Shown piece by piece: positions 16,516 through 24,168 of a stretch of DNA of 41,601 nucleotides; the stretch's first letter is position 1; each line of letters begins with the position of its first letter. The stretch is from Paenibacillus silvestris. GTDB lineage: Bacteria > Bacillota > Bacilli > Paenibacillales > NBRC-103111. The position numbers and the translations under genes are program-made. The stretch is from assembly GCF_009882985.1 (NCBI RefSeq), contig NZ_WTUZ01000034.1, positions 1 to 41,601 on the forward strand. The letters run 5' to 3'. Under the pieces are notes generated by a model. It ran no database searches. It worked only from the letters and a program-made list of their open reading frames with translations, and was not told the DNA's origin.

Positions 16516-16565
16516 GGTGGTTCCCTCCCTAGTCGCTTTCGGGGAACTACAGGCTGCTATTTCGC
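16516..16565. repeat. relic of a family 1 palindromic element
   Basis: One forward unit, GGGGAACTACAGG then CTGCTATTTCGC (from 16541), is preceded by an inverted fragment GTGGTTCCC (16516). No partners are found at the 51 or 62 bp offsets. It lies between the 3D gene and the convergent oxidoreductase gene. Confidence 0.5.
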
Positions 16566-16684
16566 TGAAAAGCCTTAGCGGTATTCTCGTTAGGGCTTTG
16601 AAATTTGTTGTTGGCAGGTAGGTAGAACGTTGGCTGTATGGTGGATAGGGTGTTGGGAAGGTGTGGAATTGGTAAAGCAGCAAA

Positions 16685-16722
16685 AAAACCTGACGGTATT
16701 TCATTTAATCCGTCAGGTTTTT
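16685..16722 (-). terminator. terminator of the FAD oxidoreductase gene, likely bidirectional
   Basis: AAAACCTGACGG (16685-16696) pairs with CCGTCAGGTTTT (16710-16721). On the minus strand it is followed by seven T. It lies 9 bp past the oxidoreductase stop. Confidence 0.88.
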
Positions 16723-16730
16723 AATGATTT

Positions 16731-17999
16731 CTACGAATACGAAGCAAGTTTATGAAAAACAACGTTCATCTCACGCAGTCCCTCATGCAGCGCATCAATG
16801 GATACATCGCGAATGACACATGCATCGTCCAAAGCAATGGTAGCAGCAATCCCCGCTGCCTGCCCCAGCGCATAGCAAGTAGGCTGCACACGCATAGAAG
16901 ACATCGCTACATGGGTAGCGGAGATGGAACGGCCGGCGACGAGCAGATTTTCCACCTCTTCGGGCACCATGCAGCGATACGGAATATCGTAGCCGCTGAC
17001 TTTGCGCTCATCGGTCGTCTTTTTGCCATCGGGACTGTGGATGTCGATCTCGTAATTCGTCTGGGCGACCACGTCTTGGAAGCGGCGACCTTCCACCACA
17101 TCCTGCTCCGTCAGTGTGTACAACCCCTGAATTTGATTCGTTTCCCTCACGCCAACCTGATTGGCTACATGGGAAAGCGCATAGGTCTCAAAACCGTTCC
17201 GCTGTAAATAATGCACAATGGAGAATACCTGTCTCAGCGCTTCCGTTTCGGCGTAATTGATGTCCTTGATCTTCGCGCCGTTACCTTTGACCCGCGTCAT
17301 GTTCACCAAGAGCTGACCATCCTTGTTGCGCTCCCAAAATAGATGACGTCCCTGCGGCAGATCGGATACTTTTTCATAATAATAGCAGCTTTCCGGCAGG
17401 ATCGGAGTTACGGGCTTGCCTGTGTTTTGCATCATAAACATAAGCGTCATCGGCTGGGTCAGCCCATCCTCGATTCTTCCCGACGTATGAGGCACTCCAG
17501 CATCGAGAGCGACTCTGCCATCTCCAGTGCAGTCTATGAATTGCTTAGCTTCAAAAGCCTTCAAGCCTTCACGTGTGGAGGCAATCACTGCTTCCAGGCG
17601 AGCTCCATCCTTGACCGTCCCAACAAATTCGGTATGGTAGATGACCTCTACGCCTTCCTTTTTCATTTTCTCATTTAAATAATACCGTAGTTCAAAAGGT
17701 GAATATTGCGGGGCGATGGACGTGTCATGATGCTCCGGCAAATATTCGGCCAGCACCTCTGCGATCATCTCACGGTATATGCCCGTTACGTTCCCAATCG
17801 GCATAAAAATACTTACATTACCCAAAGTACCCATACCGCCAAGCTGCCCTGATTTTTCGAGCAAAATGACTTTCTTGCCTCTTCTTGCCGCAGAAATAGC
17901 AGCCGCTGTTCCCGCAGGTCCCCCTCCGATTACGACAATATCCGCGCGATCATAAGTCTCTATCTGTCTTTGAAAATCATACGTTCGTTTTTCGCTCAT
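16731..17999 (-). CDS. FAD-dependent oxidoreductase (FAD_oxidored family)
   Basis: A 422-residue flavoprotein with an N-terminal Rossmann motif IVVIGGGPAGTAAA (about residues 20-33), then EKSGQLGGMGT. A late FAD-contacting region (NLLVAGRSISATHVAMSSMR, then QAAGIAATIAL) is typical of the PF12831-type family. The substrate cannot be told from sequence. The open frame extends 28 codons further, but GGGAGG five bases before ATG 17999 sets the start. Upstream, TATAAT (minus, 18047-18042) lacks a well-spaced -35, although TTGACA is present 23 bp away. That would suit a promoter needing an activator such as the AraC protein encoded upstream. Confidence 0.82.
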   Translation of the reverse strand: MSEKRTYDFQRQIETYDRADIVVIGGGPAGTAAAISAARRGKKVILLEKSGQLGGMGTLGNVSIFMPIGNVTGIYREMIAEVLAEYLPEHHDTSIAPQYSPFELRYYLNEKMKKEGVEVIYHTEFVGTVKDGARLEAVIASTREGLKAFEAKQFIDCTGDGRVALDAGVPHTSGRIEDGLTQPMTLMFMMQNTGKPVTPILPESCYYYEKVSDLPQGRHLFWERNKDGQLLVNMTRVKGNGAKIKDINYAETEALRQVFSIVHYLQRNGFETYALSHVANQVGVRETNQIQGLYTLTEQDVVEGRRFQDVVAQTNYEIDIHSPDGKKTTDERKVSGYDIPYRCMVPEEVENLLVAGRSISATHVAMSSMRVQPTCYALGQAAGIAATIALDDACVIRDVSIDALHEGLREMNVVFHKLASYS

Positions 18000-18106
18000 A
18001 GCAGCCTCCCGGTAACAAAGTGTTGTGAATTCCATGACTTCATTATAGGGGAGCTGCGAGCGAATGGCTTTGTCAAAATGCATAGCAAATGTATCAAAAC
18101 GTCTTT

Positions 18107-18973
18107 TTATGAATGGCGCCTAACTTGACTTGGCGGATATCCAAAACGCTGCTTATACATCTTGGAAAAATGGTGGACGCTCGAAAATCCGCAGCTGTCC
18201 GCAATATCCTGAAGTGGCAAATCCGTGCCACGAAGCAGATCCGTCGCGTAATCAAGGCGCAGCTTAAGCAGAAATTGATGAGGGGACACTCCGAATTGGG
18301 AGCGAAAATGCAAGGAGAAATAAGAGCGGGACATGAGCGCCTTATGTGCCATTTCCTCCACAGACAGCGGTTCCGACAACCGGTACTGCATGTAGGCTGG
18401 CACCCAACTAAGCGAGGTGGAGCGGCTGTGCTCGGAGGTGCTACGGGTTGTGTATTCTTTTAACAATTCCAGTACAATCTCTGTGGCGTGCACTTGCGCT
18501 TGAAGAAGGTCCAGTGCATTTTTGCGGCCCCAGTGTGCAATTGTTTGCTGGAGAGTGTCTAACATCCATTCGTGTCTCGAAAGCATCAATAGATAGGGAA
18601 TGGAGATATCCGTGAATGTTTGCAGGCTTGGCTGTAGAGGAACCGCTTCTGGGTTATAGCCGTCGATGGGCACGATCATTTCCGGACGAGCTTCGAATGG
18701 GGAGGGAAACAATTCCATATGCAATGACATCAGACTAACGGGTGATTCGGATTCCATCTGATGCACAATCCCCGGCTGCACGAAGATGAACTGCCCCTGA
18801 TTCACCCCATAGTACTCCCCTTCTACTTGAAGGCGAAAAGCCCCTTCCTGCACATATAGCAGCATGTAGTCTGTGATGATTCTCGGCGGCGTTTTCCATT
18901 GCTGAAAATGCAGAAGGTCCGCATAACGAATGTACGGCTGCAGCTCTTGATTTAAAATCGATTCGGCGGACAT
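18107..18973 (-). CDS. AraC family transcriptional regulator
   Basis: A 288-residue regulator with an N-terminal cupin-like sensing domain (about 20-150) and a C-terminal double helix-turn-helix (about 190-285: LSVEEMAHKALMSRSYFSLH, then LQDIADSCGFSSVHHFSKMY). GGAG precedes the ATG. The promoter TTGGCA-17-TACAAT (19040-19012) overlaps the divergent hydrolase promoter. It lies 107 bp upstream of the FAD oxidoreductase gene in the same direction. The ligand is unknown. Paenibacillus genomes carry many such regulators for sugar and siderophore genes. Confidence 0.9.
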   Translation of the reverse strand: MSAESILNQELQPYIRYADLLHFQQWKTPPRIITDYMLLYVQEGAFRLQVEGEYYGVNQGQFIFVQPGIVHQMESESPVSLMSLHMELFPSPFEARPEMIVPIDGYNPEAVPLQPSLQTFTDISIPYLLMLSRHEWMLDTLQQTIAHWGRKNALDLLQAQVHATEIVLELLKEYTTRSTSEHSRSTSLSWVPAYMQYRLSEPLSVEEMAHKALMSRSYFSLHFRSQFGVSPHQFLLKLRLDYATDLLRGTDLPLQDIADSCGFSSVHHFSKMYKQRFGYPPSQVRRHS

Positions 18974-19011
18974 GGGGATTCTCCGTTCTGAAGGGTTTTT
19001 CTGATGATTCT

Positions 19012-19060
19012 ATTGTAAAAGAATAAAATAGTGTTGCCAATGATCGCCATAGACTATAAT
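19012..19060. promoter_or_regulatory. overlapping divergent promoters sharing one -35 box
   Basis: Plus strand: TTGCCA (19034-19039), 15 bp, TATAAT (19055-19060). Minus strand: TTGGCA (19040-19035), 17 bp, TACAAT (19017-19012). The two -35 boxes are the same seven base pairs, TTGCCAA, read on opposite strands. Polymerase can therefore probably use only one direction at a time. Confidence 0.65.
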
Positions 19061-19093
19061 AGAGTCAAAACCCAGGATGAAGGGGCGACGTCG

Positions 19094-20014
19094 ATGCTGC
19101 AGACCGTAACCGGACTTATCCATGAAAAAGAAGCTGGAACTATTCTCGTTCACGAGCATGTCCTTGTTGGATTTGTGGAGGATGGCAAGTTAACTCCTGA
19201 GGATTACGACCGAGATGAAGTTGTGGCCTCCATCCTGCCGCTGCTGATGCAGTTGAAGGAAGCTGGCTGCTCTACATTTGTAGATTGTGCGCCGGAGTAT
19301 TTGGGGCGTGACCCCTATGTTCTAAAAGAGCTGTCTGCTAAGTCTGGTCTGCGCTTCGTGACGAACACCGGCTTTTATAAGGCGCCATATTTACCGCCAT
19401 TCGTTTATCAAGCAACGGAGCGCGAGTTATCCGATCTATGGACTCGTGAGGCGCAAAACGGTATTGGAGATAGCGGCGTCTTCCCTGGTTATATCAAAAT
19501 CGCTTTAAACGACGGCACGTCGATCAATGAAACGCAGCAAAAAATTTTGCGGGCTGCTATTCGCACGTCCTTTGAAACTGGATTGCCGATTCAATGTCAC
19601 ACCATTGGTGGGGATACCGCCCTGCATGCTGGCGAAATCATGCGTGAAGCCGGCTACGACCGGGAGCGGTTCATCTGGGTGCATGCCCAAACTGGCAAGG
19701 ATTTGACCGTCCATCAACGGTTGGCAGATGAGGGCATGTGGATCTCGATTGATTCCATTCTGCCAGGCACGTATGACAAGCATGTGGAATTACTGCAGCA
19801 GCTACGGAATCATGGTGTAAGCAGCGAGCAAATCCTGTTATCTCAAGACACAGGCTGGTACACGGTTGGCGAGGAGAAAGGCGGTAATCTTCGGCCCTAT
19901 CACCATCTGCTGACCGATTTCCTCACCTATGCGGCTCAGCAAGGCTTGGACCTGGATTGGCTTCAACAGTGCGTTACCCGGAACGCTTATCGGGCGATGC
20001 GTATACGGAGCTAG
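19094..20014 (+). CDS. phosphotriesterase-family metal-dependent hydrolase
   Basis: A 306-residue TIM-barrel amidohydrolase of the phosphotriesterase group. Metal-site motifs seen in order are HEHVLVG (HxH), the carboxylated lysine in GYIKIAL, the histidines in QCHTIGG and WVHAQTG, and the aspartate in LSQDTGWY. The family includes lactonases and phosphodiesterases, and the substrate is not evident. ORF prediction can extend to 19031, but that start lies inside the promoter. GAAGGGGCG before ATG 19094 fixes the start. It is divergent from the AraC gene and sits before a strong terminator. Confidence 0.83.
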   Translation: MLQTVTGLIHEKEAGTILVHEHVLVGFVEDGKLTPEDYDRDEVVASILPLLMQLKEAGCSTFVDCAPEYLGRDPYVLKELSAKSGLRFVTNTGFYKAPYLPPFVYQATERELSDLWTREAQNGIGDSGVFPGYIKIALNDGTSINETQQKILRAAIRTSFETGLPIQCHTIGGDTALHAGEIMREAGYDRERFIWVHAQTGKDLTVHQRLADEGMWISIDSILPGTYDKHVELLQQLRNHGVSSEQILLSQDTGWYTVGEEKGGNLRPYHHLLTDFLTYAAQQGLDLDWLQQCVTRNAYRAMRIRS

Positions 20015-20022
20015 AATGATGA

Positions 20023-20064
20023 AAAACCAGCAAGCCCCTGCTCTTGGGCTTGCTGGTTTTTTTT
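20023..20064. terminator. terminator of the phosphotriesterase-like gene
   Basis: AAAACCAGCAAGCCC (from 20023) pairs with GGGCTTGCTGGTTTT (20046-20060) and runs into eight T on the plus strand. The minus-strand side also ends in a short T run. Confidence 0.93.
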
Positions 20065-20069
20065 GGAAT

Positions 20070-20253
20070 TGAGGGAACTGGAGTCCGCTATTTGAGTAGA
20101 ATCAAAGTATTTCCTATTCTGAGAGAACTACAGGGTCCTAATTTGGTCGATAAGCTTGATTTTCGGCAGTAAATCTACAAATAGCGCCCTGTAGTTCCCG
20201 CCTACTCGCAAAACCTTCACTTTCGGGGCAAATAACGCCCTGTAGTTCCGCTA
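20070..20253. repeat. four-unit palindromic element, family 1 (complete copy B)
   Basis: Forward units start their GGAACT-type core at 20074 and 20124, and inverted units their GTAGTTCC at 20191 and 20242. Centres are 20080, 20130, 20192 and 20243 (spacings 50, 62, 51). The total length from outer unit to outer unit equals that of copy A although spacer sequences differ. It lies between the convergent hydrolase and GH32 genes. Confidence 0.82.
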
Positions 20254-20275
20254 AAAGGCTATTGGGTTTTACAAA

Positions 20276-21754
20276 TTACAAAACCCAAGCGTCCAAGCTC
20301 TCGAGATGAGCTTCGCCCTTCTCGGCGAACAGCTTGATACCCAGGCTAGCCGCTGCAGGGTAAATCCGATTCGTGACGGTTTTCATGCCGTCATTGGCGA
20401 AGAGCTCGACCGACGAGCGGTCGAGGAACAGATGCAGTTTCACGCGGCCATCCGCCATCGGCGCCAATTGCACTTCGCTCACGCCCGCTTCGCCTGCGCC
20501 GGAGTGCGTGCGATCCATGCTGAGCTTGCGCTCAGCTGCCGAATAGCACACTTTCGTATACTCGGTGCCATCCTCCGAGCAGCGGAGCAACAAGCCGAAA
20601 GCCGCTGCATCAGCGGCTTTCGCCACATCAAAAACGGCGATTACCTCAAGCGTATCGCCATACACATTCGGCAGCGTCAACTCCGTATCGGCACGAATAG
20701 TTAAACCATCAACACGTTGGTGAGCCCCGCGTAAAGCTATAAGCTCCGCCACGGGCTCCATCCGCAGCGTACCATCCGCGTTAAGTTTCAGCTCGCGCGG
20801 CAAGGTAAAGGCCCCCATCCAGCCCCGCTCCTGCTCAGGCATCGTGGCACCCCAAATGTTCATCCAGCCTTGGAGGATGCGCCGACCCTGCCCGTCCATG
20901 AACGTTTGCGGGGCATAGAAGTCGAACCCATAATCCAGCCGCTCCGCATAGCCATAGGCGAATTTACCTGTTTCATAGTTCAACTTGCCGGTTAAGTACA
21001 TCGTCTTCGTCGTTCCCATATTCATGGGGGAAATGACAAGCACATGATCGTCCCCGCTCCCTAAAGGGAAGAGATCCGGGCACTCCCACATATCACCCAT
21101 CGTTCCGTCGCTCTCCGCAGCTGCTCCAAGGTAGCGCCACTCCTGCAGATTCTCGGACGTATACATCAGCACTTTGCCCACACCGTCTTTCCCGTATCCG
21201 ACCACCATATACCATGCACCTGCATGCTGCCATACCTTCGGGTCCCGGAACCCGAGTGCTCCTTCTTCCGGAGCCCCCGCAATGACCGGGTTGCAAGCCT
21301 CTTTGCGGAAGCTCACTCCGTCTGTGCTAGTCGCGAGACACTGCACCTCCACGGGTGTGCGTCCATCCACATGCCCTGTGTAAATTAACGTCAGGACACC
21401 ATTATCGTCCACCGCGCTGCCCGACCAGCAGCCTTCTCCAGCGTCATACTCTTCCGAAGGTGCTAACGCAACTGGGAGATGCTCCCAATTCACCAAATCT
21501 CTACTTTTCGCGTGTCCCCAGTGCATAGGTCCCCATTTGGCCTCATACGGATAATGCTGATAAAACGCATGATACTCTTCTTTATAAAAAATCAGACCGT
21601 TCGGATCATTCATCCAGCCTGCAGGAGGCATCAAATGATAGCTTAGCTTATAACTGTCACCCTCAAGACCTTCCACCTTTTGCTTCAAAAAAGTATTCGC
21701 TTGCTCTACTCGTTCCTCGTGCGTCTTATTTCGCTCCACCGCTTGCTGATCCAT
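20276..21754 (-). CDS. glycoside hydrolase family 32 (sucrose/levan/inulin fructosidase)
   Basis: A 492-residue GH32 enzyme. The catalytic triad is visible: nucleophile D50 in GWMNDPNG, transition-state stabiliser D171 in FRDP and acid/base E224 in WECPDLF. The five-bladed propeller part is followed by a C-terminal beta-sandwich (about 350-490). There is no signal peptide, so it is probably cytoplasmic, acting on sucrose, sucrose-6-phosphate or small fructans. An open frame continues to 22018, but GGGGGAG five bases before ATG 21754 fits the usual family start. No transporter or regulator gene adjoins it. Confidence 0.9.
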   Translation of the reverse strand: MDQQAVERNKTHEERVEQANTFLKQKVEGLEGDSYKLSYHLMPPAGWMNDPNGLIFYKEEYHAFYQHYPYEAKWGPMHWGHAKSRDLVNWEHLPVALAPSEEYDAGEGCWSGSAVDDNGVLTLIYTGHVDGRTPVEVQCLATSTDGVSFRKEACNPVIAGAPEEGALGFRDPKVWQHAGAWYMVVGYGKDGVGKVLMYTSENLQEWRYLGAAAESDGTMGDMWECPDLFPLGSGDDHVLVISPMNMGTTKTMYLTGKLNYETGKFAYGYAERLDYGFDFYAPQTFMDGQGRRILQGWMNIWGATMPEQERGWMGAFTLPRELKLNADGTLRMEPVAELIALRGAHQRVDGLTIRADTELTLPNVYGDTLEVIAVFDVAKAADAAAFGLLLRCSEDGTEYTKVCYSAAERKLSMDRTHSGAGEAGVSEVQLAPMADGRVKLHLFLDRSSVELFANDGMKTVTNRIYPAAASLGIKLFAEKGEAHLESLDAWVL

Positions 21755-22022
21755 GTTTTCTCCCCCTGCCAAGTATGTGCCAAATGTCTTCCACTCCTCA
21801 CACAAATTCTCCATCGCACCCTCGCTAACCTCTATGCTTTGAACCAAAACCGTCAGGGAAATCCTGATGGTTCTTTCGTGTGTAATTAGCAAACGTAGCT
21901 TGCTGAAAGTGCCCCATTCAGGGTAGCATTGGTTGAACTGTGCGCGTAGGTGGAGCGGGGATGTTGTTACAGGCTCAGCGAGATTGGATAGGGGAATGGA
22001 GACTATTTCTGGCGCCATACAA
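21755..22022 (-). other. long upstream region of the GH32 gene with one hairpin
   Basis: About 268 bp without a supported gene. On the minus strand AACCATCAGG (21869-21860) and CCTGACGGTT (21855-21846) form a 9 of 10 bp hairpin followed by TTGG. It may be an operator or an attenuator-like structure. No convincing promoter was found. Confidence 0.45.
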
Positions 22023-22156
22023 ATCCTGCAAAAAGTGCAGCTAAATGGGTAACTTCTGCGTATGTCGAGTAAAAAGCAAGGAATGACATGTACTTTTTAC
22101 ATGTTTATGGCTAGAAACGGTAAAAGTGAGATTATTTACTGTACTTTTTGCAGTAT
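22023..22156. repeat. palindromic element, family 3 (three-unit copy)
   Basis: Three hairpin units: CTGCA-AAAAG-TGCAG (22026-22040), ACATGTA-CTTTT-TACATGT (22086-22104) and ACTGTA-CTTTT-TGCAGT (22138-22154). Centres are 22033, 22095 and 22146, spaced 62 and 51. The unit expected 51 bp further left is absent. The same family recurs at 41268-41452. Confidence 0.8.
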
Positions 22157-22190
22157 CAGGGGTTGGGTTGGCACTTCTCTGGCGCAAGCA

Positions 22191-22221
22191 AAACCGCCCC
22201 ATCCAATGAAAACGAGGCGGT
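22191..22221 (-). terminator. terminator after the chimeric ORF
   Basis: ACCGCC-type inverted repeat (AAACCGCC at 22191 with GGCGGT at 22216-22221), followed on the minus strand by TTTTGC. It lies just past the stop of the ORF that ends at 22227. Confidence 0.65.
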
Positions 22222-22226
22222 CCGTT

Positions 22227-22697
22227 TTATTTCGCGTTCTTCACCAGCATATCAGCAATCAAATCTGCTTGTCCCAGAATGGAAATGGGATCGTAGTGCA
22301 GGTATGTTTTGTAGTCCAGCATGTGGACTTTGTTGTTCTTCACCGCAGGAAGTGTCTTCCAGATCGGACTATCAAGAATCTCCTTTACTTGCGCTTCTGT
22401 CGTGCCATCGTTCATGCAGATGAAAATGTAATCGACATTCGCATACTTCGGCAATGTCTCCATCGAGATTTCAACAAGCTGCTTGCCGCTATCAATCGCT
22501 CCCGACTTGTCAATCGGCAGCTTCCCCTGCCCCTTCAGAACTCGCCGAACTTTCTCTGCTTCCTCGTCAGAGAGCTTGCCCAAATGCTTTACCAACTTAT
22601 GCCGATTACGGCCAGACTCATCTTTGTAGGTGCTGACAATTTTATAATACGTATAAGGTTTACCATTCCTTGTAAATTGGCTTTTCTTTAGAAACAT
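22227..22697 (-). pseudogene. chimeric ORF: transposase-like N terminus joined to a siderophore-binding-protein C terminus
   Basis: A 156-residue frame starting at ATG 22697 after GGTGG. Residues 1 to about 57 (MFLKKSQFTRNGKPYTYYKI to LGKLSDEEAEKVRRVLK) resemble the N-terminal domain of IS1634-type transposases. The rest (LVEISMETLPKY, NVDYIFICMNDG, ILDSPIWKTLPAVKNNKVH, YDPISILGQADLI) is the C-terminal lobe of a FecB/Fe-siderophore binding protein. In Paenibacillus this lobe is also found fused to AraC regulators. The frame lacks the N lobe, a signal peptide and a lipobox, so uptake function is unlikely. A good promoter (TTGACA, 17 bp, TTTATA) precedes it. It may be an expressed remnant. The assignments are by recognition only. 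Confidence 0.6.
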
Positions 22698-22748
22698 GAA
22701 GCATCCACCCGCCTTCATTTGGTGACTATGTTGGGTACTTTCTTTTAT

Positions 22749-22777
22749 TATAAAATACGTTCGACAATTCGTGTCAA
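22749..22777 (-). promoter_or_regulatory. promoter upstream of the chimeric ORF
   Basis: Minus strand TTGACA (22777-22772), 17 bp, TTTATA (22754-22749), with TATAAT overlapping 2 bp further. It points at the chimeric ORF 50 bp downstream. Confidence 0.6.
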
Positions 22778-22787
22778 ATTGCACCCG

Positions 22788-22816
22788 TTTACAATGCTGC
22801 GAGGTTTCTTCATAAT
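22788..22816 (+). promoter_or_regulatory. promoter of the DJ-1/PfpI gene
   Basis: TTTACA (22788-22793), 17 bp, CATAAT (22811-22816), 38 bp before the start codon. Confidence 0.55.
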
Positions 22817-22854
22817 TGACTATGGACTACCAATAATTACCAAGGAGTGATACC

Positions 22855-23412
22855 ATGTCAAAGAGAATCTTAATTCTTACCGGTGATGCTGCAGAGGTTT
22901 TAGAGGTATATTATCCTTATTTTCGTGTATTAGAGGAAGGATATGAAGCTGTCATTGCTTCGCCGACGAAAAAAGTGCTTCATACCGTCGTCCATGATTT
23001 TATCGATGGTTGGGAGACATATACAGAGAAGCCTGGGCATTTGCTGCCTTCACACATCGCTTTTGCTGATGTAGATCCAAGTCAGTATGATGGACTTATC
23101 ATTCCTGGAGGTAGAGCCCCGGAGTACATTCGATCAAATGAACATGTTCCACGTATTCTTCGCCATTTTCTTGAAGCTGACAAGCCGCTTGGCGCTATCT
23201 GCCATGCTGCGCAAGTATTCTCCGCTTTAAAAGACAACCATTACTTTGAAGGCCGTACTATGACAGCCTATACCGCGTGCCGTTTGGATGTCGAGCAGCT
23301 TGGAGCTACATATGCGAAGGACACACTCCACGTGGATGGGAAGCTGGTCTCTGGCCATGCTTGGCCAGATTTGCCGGGCTTTATGCGTGAGTTCCTGAAA
23401 TTACTTCGCTAA
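22855..23412 (+). CDS. DJ-1/PfpI family protein
   Basis: A 185-residue class I glutamine-amidotransferase-like domain. The nucleophile elbow cysteine lies in GAICHAAQV, preceded by YDGLIIPGGRAPEYIR. A HisAsp-type partner is plausible in SGHAWPD. Relatives include PfpI/YhbO-type stress proteins with deglycase, protease or chaperone activity reported, so the exact reaction is open. AAGGAG lies before the ATG, and the gene is monocistronic between its own promoter and a strong hairpin at 23431. Confidence 0.88.
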   Translation: MSKRILILTGDAAEVLEVYYPYFRVLEEGYEAVIASPTKKVLHTVVHDFIDGWETYTEKPGHLLPSHIAFADVDPSQYDGLIIPGGRAPEYIRSNEHVPRILRHFLEADKPLGAICHAAQVFSALKDNHYFEGRTMTAYTACRLDVEQLGATYAKDTLHVDGKLVSGHAWPDLPGFMREFLKLLR

Positions 23413-23430
23413 ATAATCTTACATAAATGA

Positions 23431-23458
23431 GGGGCCGAAACTGTGAAGTTTCGGCCCC
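23431..23458 (+). terminator. terminator of the DJ-1/PfpI gene
   Basis: GGGGCCGAAAC-TGTGAA-GTTTCGGCCCC, an 11-bp perfect stem, with a modest T-rich tail (CTTATT). It may also serve the convergent gene to the right. Confidence 0.8.
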
Positions 23459-23519
23459 CTTATTGAATATTCGTGCATGATCTGTCCTACTATTCCCTCA
23501 AGAGAATCTTTACATAAAT

Positions 23520-23918
23520 TTAGACCAAATCACTTGTGCCGGAATACTTGTTTTCAGTGATTGGATAATGATAGATTTCAATATCCGATGCAATAAATCC
23601 CCTTCTTTGGGCGGCTAGCAGAGTTTCGTACATATTATTTCGACCAACTGGGTTATCTGTATGCAAGTAGATTCTGTTAACTCTTAGACCATGTTCACAA
23701 AAGTATTTGACTAGATCGTACCCGTTTGGAAGTTCTTTTCCATGTTCATCTTCCCCCAAATCATGGTCGAGCGTTAATATATCGATAGTATTCATTCTCA
23801 GAATTTCTATGGCCTGTTCAAAGTTTCTTGCTAACGTAAAGCCTACGGGACAATCTCGTAGATCGTCAACAAACAAATTAATTGGTTCTATCCTATTGTC
23901 CAATGTTTTATTTTTCAA
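23520..23918 (-). CDS. small receiver-like protein (cyclic-phosphate processing receiver, cREC type)
   Basis: A 132-residue protein with a receiver-like fold pattern: NLFVDDLRDCP at the N terminus, DILTLDHDLGED in the middle, NGYDLVKYF and then IYLHTDNPVGRNNMY. The DDLR, DHDLG and LHTxNP motifs match the stand-alone cREC family rather than a true phosphoacceptor receiver. Computational work links that family to cyclic-phosphate chemistry in RNA repair or conflict systems. It starts with TTG 23918 after GGAGGG. No partner kinase or RNA ligase adjoins it. A truncated palindromic element lies upstream. Confidence 0.65.
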   Translation of the reverse strand: MKNKTLDNRIEPINLFVDDLRDCPVGFTLARNFEQAIEILRMNTIDILTLDHDLGEDEHGKELPNGYDLVKYFCEHGLRVNRIYLHTDNPVGRNNMYETLLAAQRRGFIASDIEIYHYPITENKYSGTSDLV

Positions 23919-23963
23919 ATGTAACCCTCCCCCAAAAATACTAATTAGATTCCCTCCCCTGCC

Positions 23964-24097
23964 AAAGGGAACTACAGTCCGCTATTTTCCAGCAAATCCG
24001 CGTTTCGACCAGACCGGCGGAACTACGATCCCCTATTCCTCCAATTCCCAATCAAATATAGCCTTTTCAGGGCAAATAAGACCCTGTAGTTCCGCCA
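23964..24097. repeat. palindromic element, family 1 (three-unit copy C)
   Basis: Forward GGAACTAC cores at 23968 and 24019 and one inverted GTAGTTCC at 24086. Centres are 23974, 24025 and 24087, spaced 51 and 62. The fourth unit expected near 24138 is absent. It lies between the ileS stop codon and the cREC gene. Confidence 0.8.
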
Positions 24098-24168
24098 AAG
24101 GAAGAATTCCAGCCTCCACACAACAAACGAAGAGGCCGCTACCCAAGCAGCAGCCCCCACTAACTCAA

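Noticed and set aside
19031..19093. upstream start of the phosphotriesterase-like gene
   Set aside because: These codons overlap the -35 and -10 boxes, and the ribosome site points to 19094.
21755..22018. N-terminal extension of the GH32 protein by 88 residues
   Set aside because: The extension has no signal peptide or known domain, while a strong ribosome site precedes the ATG at 21754 and the resulting length matches the family.
5836..24097. CRISPR-like array of repeated units
   Set aside because: Units alternate in orientation, differ in sequence, are limited to four per site and no cas gene is present. The constant 51/62/51 geometry with inversion is unlike CRISPR.
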